From Spirochaetales bacterium (GTDB lineage: Bacteria > Spirochaetota > Spirochaetia > Sphaerochaetales > Sphaerochaetaceae), in contig JAGCUM010000146.1 of the NCBI GenBank assembly GCA_017962865.1, positions 1-11,455 of the forward strand: a DNA stretch of 11,455 bases. The letters run 5' to 3'. The position numbers were made by a program, and so were the translations under genes. Numbering within the stretch: position 1 is the stretch's first letter; each line of letters starts with the position of its first letter. This document shows positions 1 through 5,840 of this stretch, piece by piece. The notes below the pieces were generated by a model, which saw nothing but the letters and a program-made list of their open reading frames with translations, was not told the origin of the DNA and searched no databases.

Positions 1-1
1 A

Positions 2-415
2 AGAAACAGTGTTTTCAAGGAATTAAAATCCAAACCGGAACTGTTTGCAAAAGCAAAGGTCGATGCCGGAGGATATGGTGTGGTATGGACTGAGACACTC
101 GATCTTTCTTCCGATGAAATATGGGCCAACGGAGAAACCATTGACAATTCCTTCAATGGTCTGTTGGCATTCAGTGATGCTTCCAGAATCTGGAACCTAA
201 ATGAGAGCACTTTGAGAAAGGCTCTTGTCTATGGCAAGCTCAAGGCAGGTAGTGACTGTTGCAAATATGGGAAACAATGGGTAATTACGGAAAATGCCAT
301 GCTCAGGGAATATGGGAGTCCTGAGAATCGATTCGCAGAAAAAGACGATTTCAATTGGGACGACATGTGTGCAGCAGAGAAGGAACCGCCATATGGTGTT
401 CCGAAAAAAGAATGA
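2..415 (+). CDS. DUF2442-like / helix-turn-helix protein, 5' truncated
   Basis: The frame is open from the first bases of the window to the TGA at 413-415, so the gene starts upstream; the GTG at 80 is an internal valine, not a likely start. The visible N-terminal part (about residues 1-45 of the fragment) has the pattern of the end of a DUF2442 domain, with a VDAGGYGVVW segment followed by LDLSSDEIWANG. The next 50 or so residues (SRIWNLNESTLRKALVYGK ... GKQWVITENAMLREYG) look like the short helix-turn-helix found in excisionase-like and antitoxin-like regulators. The last 30 residues are charged and featureless. DUF2442 proteins are often encoded beside DUF4160 proteins in toxin-antitoxin-like pairs; any partner would lie left of the window. 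Role inferred as DNA binding or antitoxin; domain naming is from memory of the families. Confidence 0.6.
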   Translation, partial: RNSVFKELKSKPELFAKAKVDAGGYGVVWTETLDLSSDEIWANGETIDNSFNGLLAFSDASRIWNLNESTLRKALVYGKLKAGSDCCKYGKQWVITENAMLREYGSPENRFAEKDDFNWDDMCAAEKEPPYGVPKKE

Positions 416-483
416 ATACTATCCTTTCCGGATACTCCTCGAAAGATTCAATATGCTGGTCTTTCTGAACTTGTTATCTTAAA

Positions 484-1434
484 ATGCGAGATATGGAGAA
501 AGAATTCAAATACGATGTGCTGTGCACCGGCATGGCGCTGATAGATTCGATAATCAAGGGCTTTGATCCCAAGCCGGTCTCTGCATCGGGTTATAGGGCA
601 TCGTCCTGCACACTCAATGCGGGCGGTGAGGCTGTCAATGAATCGGTGACAGCTGCCAAGCTGGGTCTTAGTACTGCAATACTCTGTGCTCTGGGCGACG
701 ACAGTGCAGCAAACATGATTACGGATGTCTTGAAGTCTGCAGGTGTGGATACTTCTCTGATTGTAAGACCTCAGGGACACAGTACGCCTGTGACCACTAT
801 GTTCGTCAACGAGGACGGTACCCGAAAGTCAGTCACATGCAAGGCGCACACTATGGGATTCAGGCCTCAGGATAATAAAGATGCTTTATGCAGTTCGAGA
901 GCATTGATCCTGGGTTCCCTCTTCAGATCGCCTTTCGATGATCCGGAAACCATTCTGGAAACAGTAAAGATTGCAAGCGAGAACGGAGTTATTGTTGTGG
1001 CAGACACAAAGATCCCGAACTTCAGAATGCTTACCCTGGGCGATGTGCAGCAGGCTTTGCAGTACATCGACTACATCACACCCAATGAGGATGAGGCTCG
1101 CTATTTCACCGGCAAGACCGAACCCTCGGAGATGGCCCAGGTATTTTTGAACTACGGAGCCAAGAACGTGCTTGTCAAACTCGGCAGCAAGGGTTGTTAT
1201 TTCAAGAATGCTGATACCCAGATAAGACTCCCCGCCATTCCGGTAGATGCTGTCGATTCCACCGGAGCCGGTGACAACTTCATCGCAGGGTTCGTTTCTG
1301 AACTGCTCAGAGGTCAAAGCCTCGAGGATGCATTGAGGTTCGCCACTGCATGCGGTGCTATCTGCACTACAGCAGTCGGAGCCTGCACTGCACTCAAAGA
1401 CAGAACGCAGGTATTGGATTTATTGAATAAATAA
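484..1434 (+). CDS. PfkB-family carbohydrate/nucleoside kinase
   Basis: A cytoplasmic ribokinase-like enzyme that transfers phosphate from ATP to a sugar or nucleoside hydroxyl. At 316 residues it has the usual family length. The glycine pair of the substrate-binding motif is at residues 47-48 (NAGGEAVNES), and the anion hole with the catalytic aspartate is STGAGD at 259-264, D264 being the base. An NEDEA segment fits the Mg/ATP region. The substrate cannot be read from the sequence; ribokinase, fructokinase, 2-keto-3-deoxygluconate kinase and adenosine kinase types all remain possible. The start is uncertain: ATG 484 and ATG 493 are both possible, neither has a convincing Shine-Dalgarno, and the 68 bases upstream hold no clear promoter. 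It stands alone, converging on rarA with an 11-base gap and no visible terminator hairpin. Confidence 0.9.
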   Translation: MRDMEKEFKYDVLCTGMALIDSIIKGFDPKPVSASGYRASSCTLNAGGEAVNESVTAAKLGLSTAILCALGDDSAANMITDVLKSAGVDTSLIVRPQGHSTPVTTMFVNEDGTRKSVTCKAHTMGFRPQDNKDALCSSRALILGSLFRSPFDDPETILETVKIASENGVIVVADTKIPNFRMLTLGDVQQALQYIDYITPNEDEARYFTGKTEPSEMAQVFLNYGAKNVLVKLGSKGCYFKNADTQIRLPAIPVDAVDSTGAGDNFIAGFVSELLRGQSLEDALRFATACGAICTTAVGACTALKDRTQVLDLLNK

Positions 1435-1445
1435 GAGGCACTAAC

Positions 1446-3593
1446 TTACTTGAGATGGGCAATGATGCAGCTGGTGTTCCAGCGAAGCGGTGCCGCACAC
1501 AGTGTGGAGACCATTTCCTTCTCGATCTTCTGCGCTTCGGTCTCGGTGATGTCCTTGAGGGCAGGAAGGTAGCTGTTGGTGAACCAGCGCTTGATGTCGT
1601 CTTCGCGGGCGGTTCTGGATTCGGTGAAACGGTAGTCCTGTATCTCGATGTCGGAAAAAGATTCCTTGAGCATCGAGTTGAGGTCTTCACGCTTCTGAAC
1701 CTTGCCGTAGATTTTCTTCTCAGCCTTGAGAAGAATGTCCTGAAGCGGTCCCATGTGGAAGAATTCTGACAACCTTGAGGCTTCAGAGACTATCGTTTCG
1801 CAGAGAACAACATCGCCGTTGGGAGCCATTCTCGACTTGATGGCATCCAGATTTGCCTTGGCATTGGAGCTGTCGGTCAGCAGGTTTCTGCCGATGATGT
1901 GCTCTAAGAGAAGACCTTTCTCCAGGCCTTTGAGGGCTTTGATGTAATCGCTCTGCATCACAACCTGAGGAGCACTGACACTGTCCAGGGTTGAGATGTA
2001 CTGGTTCAGGTAGGCAAGATCTTCCTTGCTACGCACCTGGGCAACAACCAGACCTTCGGGGGTGTGCCTGAAGGCTTCCCAGACCAGAAGGCCGTGGCCG
2101 GCATTGAGCACCAGGACCCTGTCGGATCTTATGATTTCCAGCTTGTCGAATACCCTGCTCCGCATTCCCTCGAGTGCTGCGCTTCTGCCGCTCATGGTGC
2201 GTCTGAGCCAGATGTCTCGGGCCTTGTCATCGGGGCTGAAGGTCAGATTCTCCGGGAAAGCATTGATATCGACACTTTCCAGCTGGATCTCGCGGCGGCG
2301 GTTGACGAGGTCTGCAATTGTCTTTTCGTAGCCGATGCTTCCGACATGGTAGAAAACCTTGCCCTGCAGCTCGTTGGGAAGGTACTGCTGGGCAACCCAG
2401 TGATCCTGATAGGCATGGGGATACATATAGCCTTCACCATGGCCGAAGCCCTTGGCATCGCGGCTTGCATCACGCAGGTGATTGGGAACTTCTGCAGCGG
2501 CAGATTCCTGCTCCACTGCCTTCAGGGCATCGAAGAAACCCATCTCGCTGTTGCTCTTGGGAGCTGTGGCAAGATAGAGAGCGGCATGGGCCAAGTGGTA
2601 TCGGCCTTCGGGCATACCGATGGCGTTGAAAGCTGCAGCATCGGACTGGACCACGACGATGGCGTTGGGATCTGCAAGCCCCACGTCCTCGCAGGCGCTG
2701 ATCATCATGCGGCGGAAGATGAAGCGCGGGTCCTCGCCGGCATAGACCATCTTGGCAAGCCAGTAGAGCGCTGCATCGGGGTCCGAACCGCGCAGGCTCT
2801 TGATGAAGGCGCTGATGACATCGAAGTGGTAGTCGCCCTCCTTGTCGTAGAGCACGGCCTTACGCTGGATGCTCTCCTCGGCAGCTTCCTTGGTGATGAA
2901 TACCGAATCGCCCTCGTGCGGGGATGTGACGACCGCAAGTTCGAGTGCGTTCAGAAGACTTCGGGCATCGCCGCTTGCAACATCGACGAGGTGCTCGAGG
3001 GCTCCTTCCTCAAAGGAAACATCAAGCTTGCCGTAGCCGCGCTCCTTGTCCCTGATGGCCTGCCAGGCAATCTTGGTGAGGTCGTCCGAGGTCAGCGGCT
3101 TGAGCTGGAAGATCCTGGAGCGGCTGACAAGTGCGGCGTTGACTTCGAAGAACGGGTTCTCGGTGGTTGCGCCGATGAGTATGAAGGTTCCGTTCTCGAC
3201 CCATGGCAGAAGAGCATCCTGCTGGCTCTTGTTCCAGCGGTGGACCTCGTCGACAAACAGGATGGTCCTGCTGCCGTAGAGGTCAAGGCGACGCTTTGCG
3301 GCATCGATCTCTTCGCGAAGCTCCTTCACGCCCGAAAGGACTGCGTTGATGGTCGAGAAATGGCTTTTGGTGGTGTTCGCTATCACGCGGGCAAGGGTTG
3401 TCTTGCCTGGTCCCGGGGGCCCGTAGAAGATTACGGACGAGAGCTGGTCTGCCTGGATGGACCTGCGAAGTAGGCGTCCCGGGCCGATGATATGGTCCTG
3501 TCCGATGTATTCGTCCAGTGTGCGCGGTCGCATGCGGTAGGCCAGAGGCTGGCTCTTGGTATCTATTCTGCTGCTGTCAAACAACTCGCCCAT
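1446..3593 (-). CDS. rarA: RarA (MgsA) AAA ATPase fused to a methyltransferase-like domain
   Basis: Replication-associated recombination ATPase acting at stalled or gapped forks, with a C-terminal extra domain. Residues 1-220 are the AAA core: Walker A GPPGPGKTT at 58-66, Walker B ILFVDEVHR at 111-119, sensor 1 GATTENP at 141-147, arginine finger in SRSR at 157-160, sensor 2 GDAR at 208-211. Residues 235-425 match the MgsA C-terminal region, including VPNHLRDAS and QQYLPNELQG. Ordinary RarA ends near here (about 430-450 residues). This protein continues to 715 with a region that looks like a Rossmann methyltransferase: VLVLNAGHGLLVWEA at 493-507 resembles motif I, and MAPNGDVVLCETI a later strand. 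A RarA plus unknown-domain fusion is a known protein class, for example in cyanobacteria. GGAGG lies 4 bases before the ATG, overlapping the end of the upstream lipoprotein gene, so translation is probably coupled. Confidence 0.95.
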   Translation of the reverse strand: MGELFDSSRIDTKSQPLAYRMRPRTLDEYIGQDHIIGPGRLLRRSIQADQLSSVIFYGPPGPGKTTLARVIANTTKSHFSTINAVLSGVKELREEIDAAKRRLDLYGSRTILFVDEVHRWNKSQQDALLPWVENGTFILIGATTENPFFEVNAALVSRSRIFQLKPLTSDDLTKIAWQAIRDKERGYGKLDVSFEEGALEHLVDVASGDARSLLNALELAVVTSPHEGDSVFITKEAAEESIQRKAVLYDKEGDYHFDVISAFIKSLRGSDPDAALYWLAKMVYAGEDPRFIFRRMMISACEDVGLADPNAIVVVQSDAAAFNAIGMPEGRYHLAHAALYLATAPKSNSEMGFFDALKAVEQESAAAEVPNHLRDASRDAKGFGHGEGYMYPHAYQDHWVAQQYLPNELQGKVFYHVGSIGYEKTIADLVNRRREIQLESVDINAFPENLTFSPDDKARDIWLRRTMSGRSAALEGMRSRVFDKLEIIRSDRVLVLNAGHGLLVWEAFRHTPEGLVVAQVRSKEDLAYLNQYISTLDSVSAPQVVMQSDYIKALKGLEKGLLLEHIIGRNLLTDSSNAKANLDAIKSRMAPNGDVVLCETIVSEASRLSEFFHMGPLQDILLKAEKKIYGKVQKREDLNSMLKESFSDIEIQDYRFTESRTAREDDIKRWFTNSYLPALKDITETEAQKIEKEMVSTLCAAPLRWNTSCIIAHLK

Positions 3594-3597
3594 GACG

Positions 3598-3607
3598 CCT
3601 CCGATCA
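3598..3607 (-). promoter_or_regulatory. rarA ribosome binding site at lipoprotein stop codon
   Basis: On the minus strand the lipoprotein stop TGA (3607-3605) is followed at once by CGGAGG, whose GGAGG occupies 3602-3598, then 4 bases and the rarA ATG. The closeness of stop, ribosome site and start supports re-initiation or coupled translation and fixes the rarA start. Confidence 0.8.
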
Positions 3608-4312
3608 GACAAGCCCGAGGACCACTGCCACCACGGGGTCCATATCCGGATCCGGGGTGGTCCTGATCAACGCCTCGGCACTCGCGAGGTGTACGAAGAA
3701 TCTTTCCATGAGATGGACCGAGAACATCCGGGCAAGCTTGTCCGTATCCGTCGTTGCATCCAGAATGTCGTTGTCCTCATCGTAAAGCATGTTCCTCGTG
3801 GAGGCCCAGGCATTGTACTGGACCACACACTGAGTCCAAACCGAAAAATCCAGCCCGAGAAGCGATTCATGGATAACCTGAATCATTTCGTCCCCGAAAA
3901 GGGAGCGGTAATAGAGAGAGATCGAGTCGTCTCCGGCCTCGGACAGGCTCTTGGGATCGCGGAATTCTACGCTGAGCTTGAGGGAATCGACATAATCCGA
4001 GAACGACCCGAACATCTGCAGCACTTCCAGGCTCGATACCTCAATCCACAGCCTCACAAGGTAATCCAGACCAGGCGCCCTGCCCCTCAGTTCCTCGATT
4101 CTTGAAAACTGCTCCGGTACCATGGGCTCCCTGAACTCATTGAACTGCTTGAACAGGTCCGAAATCGCCTGCTCCTGAGCCTTGTCCAGCACCAGATGAA
4201 GCGCGTAGTCGTACTGCTCATCGGTCAGATCCGCACGGGAATCCACCGTTTTGCATGAGACCAGAAGAACAATCAGGATGGCCAGGACGACTGACCGGAC
4301 AAGGCGCTTCAT
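3605..4312 (-). CDS. Predicted lipoprotein, all-helical, possibly DUF4197-related
   Basis: A 235-residue protein with a short basic start (MKRLVR), a hydrophobic segment and a lipobox LVSC with the lipidated cysteine at residue 20, so it should be a membrane-anchored lipoprotein in the periplasm. The mature part is acidic and looks mostly helical; no enzyme motif is visible. A stretch in the middle (PKSLSEAGDDSISLYYRSLF) recalls the DUF4197 pattern in which an aspartate is followed by a YFR-type triad, but this is a weak, by-eye resemblance. It is the middle gene of the rluA-type gene, lipoprotein, rarA operon: 21 bases after the upstream stop and 11 bases before rarA. No good Shine-Dalgarno is seen before its ATG. 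Function unknown; the link with a DNA-repair ATPase may be only co-transcription. Confidence 0.75.
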   Translation of the reverse strand: MKRLVRSVVLAILIVLLVSCKTVDSRADLTDEQYDYALHLVLDKAQEQAISDLFKQFNEFREPMVPEQFSRIEELRGRAPGLDYLVRLWIEVSSLEVLQMFGSFSDYVDSLKLSVEFRDPKSLSEAGDDSISLYYRSLFGDEMIQVIHESLLGLDFSVWTQCVVQYNAWASTRNMLYDEDNDILDATTDTDKLARMFSVHLMERFFVHLASAEALIRTTPDPDMDPVVAVVLGLV

Positions 4313-4333
4313 ACGTAATACTTTAACATTTGT

Positions 4334-4996
4334 TCAGTTCTTTGCAAAGGTGAAGAACTTGCCGTCAGGCATCGGAAAACGCAGGGCGCAGCAGTCCAGC
4401 TCAAGGGTATCCGAAGGACCTGCACTTCCGTAGACGGCATCCCCTGCTATGGGGTGGCCTATCCACGCCAGATGGGCCCTTATCTGGTGCCTGAAACCAC
4501 GCGTTATGTTGCAGACAAAGAGGTCCATGTCCTTGACGGCAATGGTCTTGTACAGTACGGAGGTATCGGCACGTTTGATATCCTGAGTCGGCCTCACCTC
4601 CTTGGAATTTCTGCCATAAGAACGGAAATAGGACACGATTTCAAAAGGCTCACCCTCATCAATCTTCAGGTCGATACCCTTAAGCCTGTCGCTTGTAACA
4701 GTCTTGGCGCGGTATGATTTCTCGAATCTGTCCTCTTTCTGTATGGCCTGCAGATAGTCATACATGGCCTGCGTTCTGGCAAAGACGACCAAGCCTGAAG
4801 TAGCAGTATCCAGCCTGTGCAGCGTACCGCCTTCCCAGGGATTCTTTCCCCTTATTTCCAGGACCTCGGGACGGACGGACGAGACAAGGCCCAGCAGAGT
4901 ATTGCCCGCATCCTGCCCCTTGAGGGGTACGGTGGGTATGCCGTGGCTTTTGTCTGCAATGAGGAAATTGCTGCTCTCGTACACTATCGGTGCCAT
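4334..4996 (-). CDS. RluA-family RNA pseudouridine synthase without S4 domain
   Basis: Isomerises specific uridines to pseudouridine in rRNA or tRNA. The family's catalytic loop HRLDTATSGLVVFA is present, the aspartate being residue 63 from the start chosen here. A KSHGIPTVP segment near the N-terminus matches the usual KPxGxxV start of the catalytic domain, and GFRHQIRAHLAWIGHPIAGD matches the late conserved RHQIRxH motif. At 220 residues it is a short family member with no N-terminal S4 RNA-binding domain; which uridine it modifies cannot be told. I chose the ATG at 4996. The frame is open up to a TTG at 5032, but that TTG is also the start of a perfect TTGACA -35-like hexamer, and family members of this type begin close to the ATG. 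First gene of the leftward operon with the lipoprotein and rarA. Confidence 0.88.
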   Translation of the reverse strand: MAPIVYESSNFLIADKSHGIPTVPLKGQDAGNTLLGLVSSVRPEVLEIRGKNPWEGGTLHRLDTATSGLVVFARTQAMYDYLQAIQKEDRFEKSYRAKTVTSDRLKGIDLKIDEGEPFEIVSYFRSYGRNSKEVRPTQDIKRADTSVLYKTIAVKDMDLFVCNITRGFRHQIRAHLAWIGHPIAGDAVYGSAGPSDTLELDCCALRFPMPDGKFFTFAKN

Positions 4997-5027
4997 GGAT
5001 TCAGTTTGTGAACTAATGTGTTTTTTT

Positions 5028-5054
5028 GTCAAGCACGCATGTCATATGCTTGAC
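5028..5054. promoter_or_regulatory. Perfect 8-bp inverted repeat in divergent intergenic region
   Basis: GTCAAGCA (5028-5035) and TGCTTGAC (5047-5054) are exact reverse complements separated by 11 bases. Each arm carries most of a TTGAC -35 hexamer, TTGACA reading left (5032-5027) and TTGACG reading right (5050-5055). The position between the divergent pseudouridine synthase and Bax-inhibitor genes suits an operator. No good -10 box is found at the right distance on either strand, so a promoter is not proven. Confidence 0.4.
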
Positions 5055-5066
5055 GGCAGCAAGATT

Positions 5067-5786
5067 ATGGACGAAATTAGAGCCATGGATAGAGAAAACA
5101 TCTTATCAACACCGCAGTCGAGATCGAACTCCCTGCTCAAGAACGTATACCTGTGGATGACCGCAGGACTTGTACTCACCACGGTAGTCGCCTATTTCAT
5201 CGGCTCCAATGAGCAGCTTCTGTACAACATGTACAACTCGGGCGTCATGTTCATGCTGATCATCGCCCAGATCGTGATAGTCTTCATGCTCTCCATGAGG
5301 CTGCAGAAGATGAGTACCAGAAGCGCCATTATATGGTTCGCAGTCTATTCGGTATGTACCGGAGCAATGCTCAGCGCAGTGATTGCAGTCTACACGAGGG
5401 CTGTCATTTCCAGGGCATTTCTGACAACGGCACTGATGTTCGGAGGCATGAGCATCTATGCCATGACCACCAAGCGTGATCTCTCACGCATGGGCAATAT
5501 CCTCGTGATGGCCCTCATCGGCATGCTGGTGGCTTCGCTCGTGAATCTCTTTCTGCAGTCCGAGACCATCTATTACGTGATGAGTTTCATCGGCGTGGCC
5601 CTCTTCTGCGGCCTTACCGCCTGGGACACACAGAAGATCATCAGACTGAACAACCAGTACGGCTATGAAATCGATGAGGACACCTTCGTGAAGCTGTCCA
5701 TCATCTGTGCACTCGAGCTCTATCTGGATTTCATCAATATCTTCCTGTATCTGCTTCGCATATTCGGCAGAGGAAACAGAAACTGA
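5067..5786 (+). CDS. Bax inhibitor-1 / YccA family membrane protein
   Basis: A 239-residue multi-pass inner-membrane protein with about seven hydrophobic segments, roughly at residues 27-46, 58-76, 86-108, 115-132, 144-163, 168-184 and 210-232. The family fingerprints are WDTQKI (aspartate 187) and ALELYLDFINIFLYLLR (aspartate 221); by motif these correspond to the paired aspartates that in Bacillus YetJ sense pH and gate calcium leak. The bacterial role is poorly known; a calcium or pH-dependent leak channel is the best inference. The frame is open 101 codons further upstream, but that part lies antisense to the pseudouridine synthase and is not protein-like, so the start is ATG 5067 or ATG 5085. 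Neither has a strong Shine-Dalgarno. A strong terminator follows, so the gene is probably monocistronic. Confidence 0.9.
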   Translation: MDEIRAMDRENILSTPQSRSNSLLKNVYLWMTAGLVLTTVVAYFIGSNEQLLYNMYNSGVMFMLIIAQIVIVFMLSMRLQKMSTRSAIIWFAVYSVCTGAMLSAVIAVYTRAVISRAFLTTALMFGGMSIYAMTTKRDLSRMGNILVMALIGMLVASLVNLFLQSETIYYVMSFIGVALFCGLTAWDTQKIIRLNNQYGYEIDEDTFVKLSIICALELYLDFINIFLYLLRIFGRGNRN

Positions 5787-5807
5787 TCTGAGTTACTGAA
5801 AAGTATA

Positions 5808-5840
5808 GGTCCCATGGTCTGATTGCCATGGGACTTTTTT
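5808..5840 (+). terminator. Rho-independent terminator after Bax-inhibitor gene
   Basis: GTCCCATGG (5809-5817) pairs perfectly with CCATGGGAC (5826-5834) across an 8-base loop and is followed by six T residues (5835-5840). It lies 22 bases after the stop codon. Read leftward, the hairpin follows the patatin stop codon directly but is trailed only by a weak CTATACTTTT tract, so it may work poorly in that direction. Confidence 0.92.

Noticed and set aside
420..434. TATCC-TTTCC-GGATA hairpin after the first gene
   Set aside because: Only a 5-bp stem and no following T tract; not a convincing terminator.
2064..3473. Long open frame of 469 codons on the + strand inside rarA
   Set aside because: It is fully antisense to the well-supported rarA gene, has no family resemblance and is a common result of GC-biased codon use in the opposite strand.
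4997..5032. TTG start giving 12 more residues for the pseudouridine synthase
   Set aside because: The TTG is part of TTGACA, there is no Shine-Dalgarno, and the added residues match nothing in the family.
4764..5066. Upstream extension of the Bax-inhibitor frame
   Set aside because: It lies antisense to the pseudouridine synthase, and family members begin near the ATG at 5067 or 5085.
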